Of a DNA stretch of 64,000 nucleotides, positions 42,133-50,836 are shown piece by piece. The translations under genes and the position numbers were made by a program. The DNA is taken from positions 310,001 through 374,000 of the forward strand of contig NZ_BMXY01000002.1 of NCBI RefSeq assembly GCF_014651995.1. The letters run 5' to 3'. The DNA comes from Cognatilysobacter xinjiangensis (lineage in GTDB: Bacteria; Pseudomonadota; Gammaproteobacteria; Xanthomonadales; Xanthomonadaceae). Every line of letters starts with the position of its first letter. The stretch's first letter is position 1. The notes under the pieces were generated by a model. The model saw only the letters and a list, made by a program, of their open reading frames with translations, did not search any database and was not told the DNA's origin.

Positions 42133-43146
42133 TCAGGCCGTCTCGACCAGGCCGGCTTCGGCCGCCGAGCGGTCGGCGTGGTACGACGAACGCACCAGCG
42201 GGCCCGATGCCACGTGGGTGAAGCCCAGCGCGTAGCCGAACTCTTCCAGCTGCTTGAACTCGTCCGGCGTCCAGTACTTCATCACCGGATGGTGGTGCGG
42301 CGTGGGCTGCAGGTACTGGCCGATGGTGACCATGTCGACGTCGTGCGCGCGCAGGTCGCGCAGGGTGTTCTCGACCTGCTCCATCGTCTCGCCGAGCCCC
42401 AGCATCACGCCCGACTTGGTGCCCACGTCCGGGTGCTGCGCCTTGAAGCGCTTGAGCAGGGTCAGCGACCACTGGTAGTCGGCGCCCGGGCGCACGTTCG
42501 GATACAGGTCCGGCACCGTCTCGATGTTGTGGTTGAACACGTCCGGCGGGTTCGTCGCGAGGATCTCGAGCGCGCGGTCCATGCGGCCCTTGCCGCGGAA
42601 ATCCGGCGTCAGCACTTCGATCTTGGTGCGCGGCGAATGCGTGCGGATCTCGCGGATGCAGTCGACGAAATGCTGGGCGCCCCCGTCGCGCAGGTCGTCG
42701 CGGTCGACGCTGGTGACGACGACATAGCGCAGGCCCATGTCGGCCACCGTCTGCGCGAGCTTGAACGGCTCTTCCGCGTCCGGCGGCTTCGGGCGGCCGT
42801 GGGCGACGTCGCAGAAGCTGCAGCGGCGCGTGCAGACCTCGCCGAGGATCATGAAGGTGGCAGTGCCGTGGCCGAAGCACTCGTGGATGTTCGGGCAGCT
42901 GGCTTCCTCGCACACGGTGACGAGGCGGTTCTCGCGCAGCTTGGCCTTGAGGTTCGCCACCGCGTTGCCCGACGGGATGCGCACGCGGATCCACGACGGC
43001 TTGCGCAGCACCGGGGCGTCCTCGAACTTCACCGGGCTGCGGCCGATCTTGTCGCCGCCGAGCTGCTTGGCGCCCTCGACCAGCGGAGCGGGCGACGCGC
43101 CATCGACGACGGCGAGGGGAATGGTGCGGGTGACGGACTCGGTCAT
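42133..43146 (-). CDS. lipA: Lipoyl synthase
   Basis: Radical-SAM enzyme that inserts two sulfurs into protein-bound octanoate. 337 residues. The auxiliary iron-sulfur cluster ligands C79, C84 and C90 lie in [12 protein letters not shown]; the SAM cluster ligands C105, C109 and C112 lie in CTRRCSFC. Other conserved stretches: [16 protein letters not shown] and HNIETVP. Lies downstream of lipB on the same strand with 125 bases between. Confidence 0.97.
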   Translation of the reverse strand: MTESVTRTIPLAVVDGASPAPLVEGAKQLGGDKIGRSPVKFEDAPVLRKPSWIRVRIPSGNAVANLKAKLRENRLVTVCEEASCPNIHECFGHGTATFMILGEVCTRRCSFCDVAHGRPKPPDAEEPFKLAQTVADMGLRYVVVTSVDRDDLRDGGAQHFVDCIREIRTHSPRTKIEVLTPDFRGKGRMDRALEILATNPPDVFNHNIETVPDLYPNVRPGADYQWSLTLLKRFKAQHPDVGTKSGVMLGLGETMEQVENTLRDLRAHDVDMVTIGQYLQPTPHHHPVMKYWTPDEFKQLEEFGYALGFTHVASGPLVRSSYHADRSAAEAGLVETA

Positions 43147-43242
43147 GGCAGCGGCCGTGGGAAGCGGATCCGGCGTGGCGCCGGGCGTGCATTGTCCCGC
43201 GCGCGGGCGGCGAACACCAAAACGCGCGGGAAACGGTGGAAA

Positions 43243-43266
43243 CGCGGGCTGGGACGCTGGCCCGCG
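43243..43266 (-). terminator. Possible terminator after lipB
   Basis: CGCGGGC (43243-43249) pairs with GCCCGCG (43260-43266), 10-base loop, 6 bases after the lipB stop on the minus strand, followed by TTTCC. Weak T run, so partial termination at best. Confidence 0.4.
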
Positions 43267-43271
43267 CCTCG

Positions 43272-43976
43272 TCAGGCGAGCTGTGCGGGCGGCGCGGGGT
43301 CGGTCGAGACGGTGAGCCCGAACTGTCGCGCCACGTGCTCGATCAGGCGCGCCTTCACCGTGTCCAGGCTCGACGGCCCGCCGAGGTCGGCCATGCTGGT
43401 GACCGCGAGCCCGGCGTAGCCGCAGGGATTGATGCGGCGGAACGGCTCGAGGTCCATCGCGATGTTGAAGGCCAGCCCGTGGAAGGTGCAGCCGTGGCGC
43501 ACGCGGATGCCCAGCGCGCCGATCTTGGCGTCGCCCACGTACACGCCCGGCGCGCCCTCGCGGCGCACGGCCTCGATGTTCCAGTCGGCCAGCGTGTCGA
43601 TCATCGATTGCTCGACCTTGCAGACGTAATCCTTCACGCCGACTTTCAGCCGGCGCAGGTCGAGCAGCGGGTACAGCACGATCTGCCCGGGGCCGTGGTA
43701 GGTCACCTGGCCGCCGCGGTCGACGTGGATCACCGGGATCTCGCCGGGCATCAGCACGTGTTCGGGCTTGCCGGCCTGGCCGAGGGTGAACACGGGGTCG
43801 TGCTCGACCAGCCAGAGCTCGTCGGGGGTGTCGGCGCCGCGGGCGTCGGTGAAGGTCTGCATCGCGCGCCAGACCGGCTCGTAGGCGCGGCGGCCGAGGT
43901 CACGCACGATCGCGGTCGGCACCTCGCGCGACGACGGCGCGGGCGCGGCGGCGCAGGCCTCGCTCAGAGCGTCCAC
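43272..43976 (-). CDS. lipB: Octanoyl-[acyl-carrier-protein]-protein octanoyltransferase
   Basis: Transfers octanoyl from ACP to lipoyl domains, the step before LipA. 234 residues, GTG start at 43976. Substrate motif [17 protein letters not shown], catalytic lysine K151 in GDAKIGALG and catalytic cysteine C185 in INPCGYAG. Its 5' end overlaps ybeD by 13 bases. Confidence 0.96.
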   Translation of the reverse strand: MDALSEACAAAPAPSSREVPTAIVRDLGRRAYEPVWRAMQTFTDARGADTPDELWLVEHDPVFTLGQAGKPEHVLMPGEIPVIHVDRGGQVTYHGPGQIVLYPLLDLRRLKVGVKDYVCKVEQSMIDTLADWNIEAVRREGAPGVYVGDAKIGALGIRVRHGCTFHGLAFNIAMDLEPFRRINPCGYAGLAVTSMADLGGPSSLDTVKARLIEHVARQFGLTVSTDPAPPAQLA

Positions 43977-44242
43977 TTCACCTCCGGGTGATCGCGCAGC
44001 AGCTGGTGGGCGCGCTCGTGCGCCTCGCGGCTCGCGGCGCGGAAGCGGATGCGCACCGAGACGTACTTGCCGCTCGAGGACGGCTTCCAGGTGATGTCCT
44101 CGTGGACCAGGTCGACGCCGGCCTCGGCCAGCAGGCGCGGCAGCTCGGTCTCCAGCCGCGCCTCGGCCGGCCCCATCGCGGACAGCTCGAATTCGCCGGG
44201 AAACTGGAAGCCGTGGTCGGGATTGTCGGAATGGATGTCCAT
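43964..44242 (-). CDS. ybeD: YbeD/DUF493 family protein
   Basis: 92-residue cytoplasmic protein with a ferredoxin-like ACT-type fold; the start [19 protein letters not shown] is characteristic. Function unknown, but the gene is widely found directly before lipB, as here, with overlapping reading frames. Confidence 0.9.
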   Translation of the reverse strand: MDIHSDNPDHGFQFPGEFELSAMGPAEARLETELPRLLAEAGVDLVHEDITWKPSSSGKYVSVRIRFRAASREAHERAHQLLRDHPEVKWTL

Positions 44243-44286
44243 GCGCGGATTATGGGGCCGAAGCCGCGCGACCCAATCCCGGAACG

Positions 44287-44314
44287 CATGCGGCCGCCCG
44301 CAGGCGGCCGCATG
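44287..44314. terminator. Perfect 12-bp stem-loop between CsgG-like gene and ybeD
   Basis: CATGCGGCCGCC (44287-44298), loop CGCA, GGCGGCCGCATG (44303-44314). It lies 20 bases after the CsgG-like stop. No T run in either direction, so it may act as a weak terminator or RNA-stabilising element. Confidence 0.55.
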
Positions 44315-44333
44315 GTGCGACACGAATGGCCGC

Positions 44334-45275
44334 TTACTTCGAGAGCTGCAGCAGCGTCGACGACACCCAGCCCTTGTTGCCGAACTCGTCCTCGACCTGC
44401 CACATGACGCCCTGCTTCTCGCCGGTCGGGTACAGCATCATGCCGACGTCGAGCGAGCGCACCACAGCGCCCTTGCCGGCGGCATCCGAGAGCAGGCGCG
44501 CGGGCTTGGCGACGGTGACCGCCTGCGTCGCGTTGGCGGCGCTGGCATTGGCCGGCAGGCCGCCGAGCTGCGCCACGATGTCGGTATAGGCCTGCAGGTA
44601 GGCCAGCGTGATCACCTGGCCGATCTCGGTGTTGGCGTAGCCGCCGGCACCCATCGCGCCCAGGCCCGAGCCGCCGAACAGCGCGCCGCTGCCGGACCAG
44701 CCCAGGTCGGTCTTCTTGGCGTTGCCCTCGCTCATCGCGACCTGCTCGGACGAGCGCACGTCGGTCACTGTCAGCACCACGTTGGCCGTCTTGCTCTTGA
44801 AGTTCAGCCCGCCGATCACCGAGCCGGCCTTGCCGCCGACGAGGCCGCCCAGCAGCCCGCCGATGTTGTTGCCGCTGGCGTTGCTGTTGGCCGCGACGAG
44901 GTCGGGGACCATCACGTAATCCGCCGCCTTGACCTGGCCCTTGCCGACGTTGGAACGCCCGCGCAGCTCACCGCTCGAGGCCAGTTCGCGCTCGCGCATC
45001 GCCGCGTCCATGCCGGCGCCGCGGTCGACCAGCGTGAAGCAGCGCGACTTGCTGACGAACAGCTTGATCAGCTTGCTGGGCGCCGGCAACTGCTGGCCGG
45101 ACCACCAGTTGGTGCCGTCCTCGGGCTCGAGAACCGAGATCGTGCCGAGCGGCTTGGCGCAGGTCGGGATCTGGGCGACCTGTTCGCGGCGGGTGTCGTC
45201 AACGCTCTTGCCGGTGGCCGGCAGCGCGGCGGCGAGGCCGAGGGCGGCGAGGAGGGGGGCGATGCGGGCAGTCAT
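44334..45275 (-). CDS. Secreted CsgG/HfaB-like protein
   Basis: 313 residues. Start at 45275 places a signal peptide (IAPLLAALGLAAALPATG) first. The middle has the CsgG/HfaB-like pattern LIKLFVSKSRCFTLVDRGAGMDAAM, then KAADYVMVPDLVAA and a Gly/Ala-rich stretch, followed by NVVLTVTDVRSSEQVAMSEG. The last ~60 residues resemble an SH3-like tail (WQVEDEFGNKGWVSST). No lipobox is seen, unlike true CsgG. No curlin genes nearby, so a role in amyloid export is unlikely; perhaps an envelope or surface factor. Confidence 0.7.
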   Translation of the reverse strand: MTARIAPLLAALGLAAALPATGKSVDDTRREQVAQIPTCAKPLGTISVLEPEDGTNWWSGQQLPAPSKLIKLFVSKSRCFTLVDRGAGMDAAMRERELASSGELRGRSNVGKGQVKAADYVMVPDLVAANSNASGNNIGGLLGGLVGGKAGSVIGGLNFKSKTANVVLTVTDVRSSEQVAMSEGNAKKTDLGWSGSGALFGGSGLGAMGAGGYANTEIGQVITLAYLQAYTDIVAQLGGLPANASAANATQAVTVAKPARLLSDAAGKGAVVRSLDVGMMLYPTGEKQGVMWQVEDEFGNKGWVSSTLLQLSK

Positions 45276-45393
45276 TGCGGCGGGAGTCCTTGAGGTGGAG
45301 TCGGGGCGCGGGACGCGCCAGCGCGAGAGCATAAGCTTCGTGAAGGCGCCGTTGATCGGCCGGAAGTGCTAAGAAATCGCTAAGCCTGGAAAC

Positions 45394-45422
45394 GACGAAG
45401 CCGGCGCGGGGCCGGCTTCGTC
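45394..45422 (-). terminator. Terminator hairpin of dacC
   Basis: GACGAAGCCGGC (45394-45405) and GCCGGCTTCGTC (45411-45422) form a perfect 12-bp stem with a 5-base loop, 24 bases after the dacC stop; on the minus strand it is followed by GTTTCC. Good stem, short T run. Confidence 0.65.
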
Positions 45423-45445
45423 AGGTCATACGGGGCGGAAGGCGC

Positions 45446-46654
45446 TTACGAGTTCCACCACATCAGCAGTTCGTGCCAGAGGCGCTTGAAGAAGCCGGCC
45501 TCCTCGACCGCCTCCAGCGCGACGAGCGGGCGCTGCGCGAGCACCTTGCCATTGAGCATCACGCGCACGGTGCCGATCTTCTGGCCCTTGGCGATCGGGC
45601 CGGTCAGCGACTTCGGCACGTCCATCACCGGCTTGAGCTGCTGGTAACGGCCGCGCGGCAGGGTGACCAGCATCGGCTCGGCCAGGCCCAGGCGCACTTC
45701 ATCCTGCGCACCCTTCCAGACCTTCTGCACGGCGACCTGCTTGCCGGCGTCGTAGAGCTTGTGGGTCTCGAAGAAGCGGAAGCCCCAGTTGAGCAGCGCC
45801 TGCGAGTCGTTGATGCGCTGGTTGTCCGAGGGCGCGCCCATCACCACCGAGATCAGGCGCTGGTCGCCGCGCTTGGCCGAAGCCATCAGGCAGTAGCCCG
45901 CGGCCGAGGTGTGGCCGGTCTTGATGCCGTCGACCGACGCGTCGCGCCACAGCAGGCGGTTGCGGTTGGTCTGGGTGATCGGGCCGACCGTGTATTCCTT
46001 GATCTTGTTGAGCGAGTACGACTCGGGGAAGTCGCGGATCAGCGCGCGGCCGAGCAGCGCGAGGTCGTGCGCGGTCGACAGGTGGCCCTCGGCCGGCAGG
46101 CCGTCCGGGTTCACCCAGTGCGTGTTCTTCAGGCCGATGCGCTTGGCGTAGAGATTCATCAGCGAGGCGAACGCGTCCTCGCTGCCGGCGATGTGCTCGG
46201 CCAGCGCGATCGCGGCGTCGTTGCCCGACTGCACGACCATGCCCTTCTCCATCTCGATCAGCGGCGCGGTCTTGTTGACCTCGAAGCCCGAGTAGGAGCC
46301 TTCCGTGCCGGCGCCGCCTTTGCGCCAGGCGTTCTCGGTCATCATGACCGGATCGTCGCGCTTGACCTTGCCGGCCTTCAGTTCGGCGGCGACCACGTAG
46401 CTCGTCATCACCTTGGTGATGCTCGCCGGGTCGACCTGGGTGTCGTAGTTCTCGCCGGCGAGCACGTTGCCGCTGGCGTAGTCGATCAGGATCCAGGCCT
46501 TGGCCTGCGGCTTCGGCGGCGGCGGGACGGGCAGCTCGTCGATGGCCGGCGGCGGCTGGTTGTTGGGCACGGGGCCGGTCTGGGCGACCGCGAGGCCGAG
46601 GGTCAGGGTGAGGCCGGCGGCGAACAGGCCGGCGAGGCGGGCAGGGGACTTCAT
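45446..46654 (-). CDS. dacC: D-alanyl-D-alanine carboxypeptidase (PBP5/6 type)
   Basis: Trims the terminal D-Ala of peptidoglycan stem peptides. 402 residues. Signal peptide, then a Pro-rich linker. Serine-peptidase S11 core with S78-x-x-K81 (ASITKVM), the SGN motif at 143-145 and KTGHT. C-terminal PBP5_C beta domain (VQKVWKGAQDEVRLGLAEP) and a final amphipathic helix (FFKRLWHELLMWWNS) that anchors it to the inner membrane. Confidence 0.96.
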   Translation of the reverse strand: MKSPARLAGLFAAGLTLTLGLAVAQTGPVPNNQPPPAIDELPVPPPPKPQAKAWILIDYASGNVLAGENYDTQVDPASITKVMTSYVVAAELKAGKVKRDDPVMMTENAWRKGGAGTEGSYSGFEVNKTAPLIEMEKGMVVQSGNDAAIALAEHIAGSEDAFASLMNLYAKRIGLKNTHWVNPDGLPAEGHLSTAHDLALLGRALIRDFPESYSLNKIKEYTVGPITQTNRNRLLWRDASVDGIKTGHTSAAGYCLMASAKRGDQRLISVVMGAPSDNQRINDSQALLNWGFRFFETHKLYDAGKQVAVQKVWKGAQDEVRLGLAEPMLVTLPRGRYQQLKPVMDVPKSLTGPIAKGQKIGTVRVMLNGKVLAQRPLVALEAVEEAGFFKRLWHELLMWWNS

Positions 46655-46740
46655 TCGGTGGACTCCGGGCCGGCGGACCGGCGGTCAAACGGGTGTTCGG
46701 TCATGCACGGGGTGCAGGGGCGTGATTCTGGACGCGACGG

Positions 46741-46770
46741 CCCCGCGGGCGATACCCGCGCGTCGCGGGG
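46741..46770 (-). terminator. GC-rich hairpin after rlpA
   Basis: CCCCGCG...CGCGGGG with an alternative inner stem CGCGGG/CCCGCG, 4 bases after the rlpA stop. No T run, so termination strength is doubtful. Confidence 0.4.
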
Positions 46771-46774
46771 AGGT

Positions 46775-48001
46775 TCAGTCGCGCACCCGCTGCGGCGCGG
46801 CGAACCCGAGGCCGCGCAGGCGGCTGGCGAGTTCGGCCTCCGCCGTCGCGGCGACCGGGCCGATGCGCAGGCGCCAGATCGGCTGGCCCTTGGCGACCGC
46901 GTCCAGCAGCCGCACCCCGGTGATGCCGGCGCCCTGCAGCGTGGCGAGCGCGCGGTCGGCGTTGTCGCGGGTGGAGAAGCTGGCGACCTGCAGGGTGACG
47001 GCATCGCCGACCGACATGGTCGGCGATGCGGCGGGCGCGGCCCCGACGGGTGTCGCGGCGATGGACGTCGGCGTCGCTGGCGTCGCAGCCGCCGTCGCAG
47101 GCGCCGGAGCCACCGTCGCCGGCTTGCCCGTCGCCACGCGCACGCCGCGCGCCTGCATCCAGTCCTCGAAGCCCTGCGAATTCGGCTGGCCGTCGGCGGT
47201 GCGCAGGTCGTAGCGGTAGTCGCGGGTGGCCGCGCCGAGCGCGGTGGGCGTGGCCGGCTTCGCGGGCAGCGTGGCGACGAGGCCGTCGATCGCGGTCGTT
47301 GCGGTCGTCGAGGCCTTCGCCGGTGCCGGCGCAGCGGCGAAGGTGGTGCCGGTGGCGGCGCCGCCCGGCTGCAGCGCTTCCACGCGCACGCGCCCCGTCC
47401 CGCGCGGGTAGACGCCGAGCTTCACCGCGGCGGCGAGGCTCAGGTCCATCACCCGGCCGTCGTGGAACGGGCCGCGGTCGTTGACGCGCACGATCACCGA
47501 CTTGCCGGTGTCGAGGTTGGTCACCCGCGCGAAGCTCGGCAGCGGCAGCGTCTTGTGGGCGGCGGAGAAGGCGTACATGTCGTACACCTCCCAGTTCGAG
47601 GTGCGGCGGCCGTGGAACTTCTCGCCGTAGTAGGAGGCCAGGCCCTCCTCGACGAAACCGCGCGTGTCGTCCAGCACGCGGTACTGCTTGTCCAGCACCG
47701 TGTAGACCGGCTTGTTGCCGAGCTTGGCGCGCGGCAGCGCCACGACCTGCGGTTCGGGAATGCAGGAGATGTCCGGAATCACCGACGGCGTGCGGTCCTT
47801 TTCGCCCGGGCGATACAGCCCGCCGGCGACGTAGTCGCCGCGCTTGCTGAGGTCTTCCTCGGCGGCGCGGTACCACGAGCAGTCGCCGGCGGGAGCCGCG
47901 GGCGGCGCCTGCACGACGGCGGCGGTGGACGGCGACGGGCGCGGAGCGCTCGCGCAGGCGGCGAGGCCCGCGCACAGCAGCGCGACGACGATCTTCTTCA
48001 T
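46775..48001 (-). CDS. rlpA: Septal ring lytic transglycosylase RlpA
   Basis: Lipoprotein of 408 residues that cleaves denuded glycan strands at the septum. Signal peptide with lipobox LAAC (C16). Double-psi beta-barrel domain with EEGLASYYGEKFHGRRTSNWE, LDTGKSVIVRVNDRGPF and RVMDLSLAAA. A long Ala/Thr/Pro-rich linker leads to a C-terminal SPOR domain (LQVASFSTRDNADRALATL) that binds septal peptidoglycan. ATGA overlap with mltB. Confidence 0.95.
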   Translation of the reverse strand: MKKIVVALLCAGLAACASAPRPSPSTAAVVQAPPAAPAGDCSWYRAAEEDLSKRGDYVAGGLYRPGEKDRTPSVIPDISCIPEPQVVALPRAKLGNKPVYTVLDKQYRVLDDTRGFVEEGLASYYGEKFHGRRTSNWEVYDMYAFSAAHKTLPLPSFARVTNLDTGKSVIVRVNDRGPFHDGRVMDLSLAAAVKLGVYPRGTGRVRVEALQPGGAATGTTFAAAPAPAKASTTATTAIDGLVATLPAKPATPTALGAATRDYRYDLRTADGQPNSQGFEDWMQARGVRVATGKPATVAPAPATAAATPATPTSIAATPVGAAPAASPTMSVGDAVTLQVASFSTRDNADRALATLQGAGITGVRLLDAVAKGQPIWRLRIGPVAATAEAELASRLRGLGFAAPQRVRD

Positions 48002-49140
48002 GGGGCCGGAGCGGTTCCCGATGCGGCGGCAGGAAGCGGCCGTACCTCGCGGCCGGCGATCGACTCGGCCAGCTGGTAGACCGCCATCGCGTAGTGCTTG
48101 GAGATGTTGTAGCGGGTGATCGCGTAGAAATTGCGGAAGCCCAGCCAGTACTCGGGCCCGTCCACGCCGTCGAAGTGCAGCGGCACCGCCGGCAGGCCCG
48201 CGGGCACCGGCGCCAGCGGCTGGTAGCCCTTCGTGCGCAACTCGGCGAGCGTGTAGACCGGGTCCAGCGCTTCGGGCTCGAAGGCCGGCAGCGCGGGATC
48301 GCGCGAGGCGCGCACCGCCACCGGGCCGCCGCGCACCCAGCCGCCCTTCTTCACGAAGTAGTTGGCGATCGAGGCGAACACGTCGGCCTTGCTGTCGAAC
48401 AGGTCGCGGCGGCCGTCGCCGTCGCCGTCGACCGCGTACTCGCGGTAGCTCGACGGCATGAACTGGCCCCAGCCCATCGCGCCGGCATAGCTGCCCTTGA
48501 GCTGGGTGATGTCGAAGCCGGTTTCCTTGCCGAGCGCGAACAGCTGCGCGAGCTCGCCGCGGAAGAAAGTCTCGCGGCGGTCCTCGCGCTCGGCCTTGGC
48601 CGGGTCGCCGCTGCGCGGATAGGCGAAGGCCAGCGTGTACAGCGCATCGACCACCGAATAGCTGCCCTTGTTGCCGCCGTAGCTGGTTTCCACGCCGATG
48701 ATCGCGGTGATGATCTCGGCCGGCACGCCGTAGCGGGCCTCGGCGCTGGCGAGGTCGGCACGGTTCTCGGCGAGGAACCTGCGGCCACCGTCGATGCGCG
48801 CCTGGGTCATGAAGATCGGGCGGTAGTCGCGCCAGGGCTTGGCCTCGGCCGGACGCGCCATCGCGTTGACGATCGACTCGCGGATCTGCGCCTTGGCCAG
48901 CACCGACTCGATGTAGGCCGGGTCGATGCCGTACGCACGCGCGGTGTCCTGCACGAACTTCGCGCGCGCCTGCTCGAACGGCAGGCGCGGCTGCGCGGGC
49001 GGCAGCGGATCGGTGCCGGGCGCGGGGGTCGTCGCCGGCGTGGTCGGCAGCTTCGACGGCGGCGGGACGGCGCAAGCGGCCGTGGCGAGTACGAGCGCGC
49101 AGGCGAGTGCACGCGTAACAGGGCGTTGCAGCGTCATCAT
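47998..49140 (-). CDS. mltB: Membrane-bound lytic murein transglycosylase B
   Basis: Peptidoglycan-cleaving enzyme, 380 residues. Signal peptide with lipobox-like TAAC (C23), Pro/Thr-rich linker, then the SLT_2 domain with catalytic E151 in IGVETSYGGN and the GAMGWGQFMPSSYREYAVDGDGDG calcium-site region. First gene of the mltB-rlpA-dacC set, an order known from other gammaproteobacteria near rodA and the lip genes. Confidence 0.94.
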   Translation of the reverse strand: MMTLQRPVTRALACALVLATAACAVPPPSKLPTTPATTPAPGTDPLPPAQPRLPFEQARAKFVQDTARAYGIDPAYIESVLAKAQIRESIVNAMARPAEAKPWRDYRPIFMTQARIDGGRRFLAENRADLASAEARYGVPAEIITAIIGVETSYGGNKGSYSVVDALYTLAFAYPRSGDPAKAEREDRRETFFRGELAQLFALGKETGFDITQLKGSYAGAMGWGQFMPSSYREYAVDGDGDGRRDLFDSKADVFASIANYFVKKGGWVRGGPVAVRASRDPALPAFEPEALDPVYTLAELRTKGYQPLAPVPAGLPAVPLHFDGVDGPEYWLGFRNFYAITRYNISKHYAMAVYQLAESIAGREVRPLPAAASGTAPAP

Positions 49141-49204
49141 CGTCGCGAGGTTAGCACGCGTTTTTCACCGGAATCACACATGAAGCGGCCGTCGTAGCGA
49201 GGAT

Positions 49205-49579
49205 TCATGCACGCGCGCGCAGTCGCCCCGCAAGCGGCGTGAATGCGAGCAGCTGGCCCAGCAGCGCGCCGATCGAATTGGCGAGGACATCGAGCACGTC
49301 GGGCTCGCGCGTTTCGGTGAGCAGGCCCTGCGCGATCTCGACCGCGACGCCGAAGGCGATCGCCGTGAGCATCGCGCGCAGGCGTGCGTCGCGTCGCTCG
49401 AAGAGCATCACCGACCAGCCCGAGAGCAGCGCATAGCCGGCGAGGTGCTCGAGCTTGTCGATGCCGTCGAAGGCCGGCGGCGGCAGATCACCCACCGGCA
49501 GCAGCGAGCCGAGTGCGATCGCCGCGAACATCGCCAGCCAGGCCAGCATCGCCGGCCGTGGCAGGCGTCGCGGGATCAC
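49205..49579 (-). CDS. VanZ-like membrane protein
   Basis: 124 residues with about four membrane helices. Family hallmarks: KLEHLAGYALLSGW, EIAQGLLTETREPDVLDVLANSIGALLG. GTG start 49579 chosen because it overlaps the stop of the upstream methyltransferase (GTGA). ATG 49549 is an alternative. Function unknown; VanZ-family proteins occur in many bacteria unrelated to teicoplanin resistance. Confidence 0.8.
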   Translation of the reverse strand: MIPRRLPRPAMLAWLAMFAAIALGSLLPVGDLPPPAFDGIDKLEHLAGYALLSGWSVMLFERRDARLRAMLTAIAFGVAVEIAQGLLTETREPDVLDVLANSIGALLGQLLAFTPLAGRLRARA

Positions 49580-50778
49580 AGCCGATAGCTCAGGTCGCCG
49601 GCGAGGAAGGCGGCGCCGAACTCGACGTCCTTGGACAGGCCCATGGCCTGGAAGCGCTCGCCCATCTCGCCGGGCATCGTCAGGCGCTTGACCTCGTTGG
49701 TGCGGCGCAGGCGCTCGGCCTCGTCGTCGATCTGCTCGATGCGCGAGAGCACGCCGGCCAGCCCGTTGCCGAGCAGGAAACTGGCCTGCGAGCAGTAGCC
49801 GGCGAGGTCGAAGCCCGCCGTGAGGCCGGCCTCGGCCAGCGCGGTGAAGTCGACCGAGGCGGTGATGTCCTGCAGCCCCGGCCAGGCCAGCACGTCCTCG
49901 TGCATGCGGTGGCGATAGAACGCGCGCAGCGTGCCGTCGGTGCGCTGCTCGCCGTAGTACTCGCCGCGGGCATGGCCGTAGTCGACGAACAGCATCGCGC
50001 CGCGCTGCATGCCGCCGGCGACGGCCTGGATCCAGTACGGCAGCTGCGGCAGCACCTCGGAGGTGTAGCCGTCGGGCAGCTGGCGGCCGATGCGGCGCTC
50101 GATGTGGCGCACCGCCTGCAGCAGCATCGAATCGGCCGGGCGGTACTGCAGCGCGAAGCGGTCGCCTTCGGTGGCGACGTACTGCTCCATCACCTCGCGA
50201 CCCTGGATGCGGAAGCGCGGCGTGGGCAGCGCGTCGATCACCTCGTTGGCGAACAGCACGCCGTTCCAGTCGTGCGGCACCGGGCCGTCGATCCACTCGA
50301 CCAGCGCGAACAGCATCGGGTGCAGGCGTTCGAACAACTGTGCGCGCTGGCGCTCGCGCAACTGCGCCGAGGGCTCCAGGATCAGGTAGCGCGCCGGCAG
50401 CGCGTCGAGTTCCATCAGCCTCATCAGCGCGACCTGCGCGAACGCGCCCGTGCCGCCGCCGAGCTCGAACATCAGCGCGCTCGGGCCGAGCTGCTGCAGC
50501 ACCGGCGCCACCGCGTCGGCGACGCAGGCGGCGAACACCGGGCCGAGCTCGGGCGCGGTGACGAAGTCGCCGGCCTCGCCGAACTTGGTCGCGCCCGCGC
50601 TGTAGTAGCCCAGGCCCGGCGCGTAGAGCGCGAGCTCCATGAAGCGCGAGAACGGGATCGCACCGCCGTTGGCGGCGATCTCGGCGTGGATGTGGCGGGC
50701 GAGCGACTGGCTGTGCTCGCGCGCGGCCTCGTCGGGCGTCGGAAGCTCGGACGCGCGCGCGGCGGGATCGATCGGCAT
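49576..50778 (-). CDS. MidA/NDUFAF7-type SAM-dependent methyltransferase
   Basis: 400 residues, DUF185 family. Start at 50778 (MPIDPAARASEL). N-terminal FSRFMELALYAPGLGYYSAG, SAM-binding FELGGGTGAFA, then FANEVIDALP and LFVDYGHARGEYYG. The mitochondrial relatives (NDUFAF7/MidA) methylate an arginine in a complex I subunit; bacterial roles are less clear. Diverges from the pteridine reductase gene over 58 bases. Confidence 0.88.
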   Translation of the reverse strand: MPIDPAARASELPTPDEAAREHSQSLARHIHAEIAANGGAIPFSRFMELALYAPGLGYYSAGATKFGEAGDFVTAPELGPVFAACVADAVAPVLQQLGPSALMFELGGGTGAFAQVALMRLMELDALPARYLILEPSAQLRERQRAQLFERLHPMLFALVEWIDGPVPHDWNGVLFANEVIDALPTPRFRIQGREVMEQYVATEGDRFALQYRPADSMLLQAVRHIERRIGRQLPDGYTSEVLPQLPYWIQAVAGGMQRGAMLFVDYGHARGEYYGEQRTDGTLRAFYRHRMHEDVLAWPGLQDITASVDFTALAEAGLTAGFDLAGYCSQASFLLGNGLAGVLSRIEQIDDEAERLRRTNEVKRLTMPGEMGERFQAMGLSKDVEFGAAFLAGDLSYRL

Positions 50779-50836
50779 CGGAAAACCGGACGTGGGAGAC
50801 TCGCCGCAGGATACGGGACGACGGCTGAAGGTTCGG

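Noticed and set aside
43196-43207. CCCGCGCGCGGG palindrome upstream of lipA
   Set aside because: Exact but short and of a composition expected by chance in this G+C-rich sequence.
44334-45275. True curli secretion channel CsgG
   Set aside because: No lipobox, no curlin or other csg genes nearby, and an extra SH3-like tail; kept only as CsgG-like.
45473-48079. Long plus-strand frame opposite dacC and rlpA
   Set aside because: Same reason: the opposite strand has complete, motif-bearing genes with correct starts and terminators.
49205-49579. Teicoplanin resistance gene vanZ
   Set aside because: Only the VanZ-like fold is seen, with no van cluster; such proteins are common in unrelated contexts.
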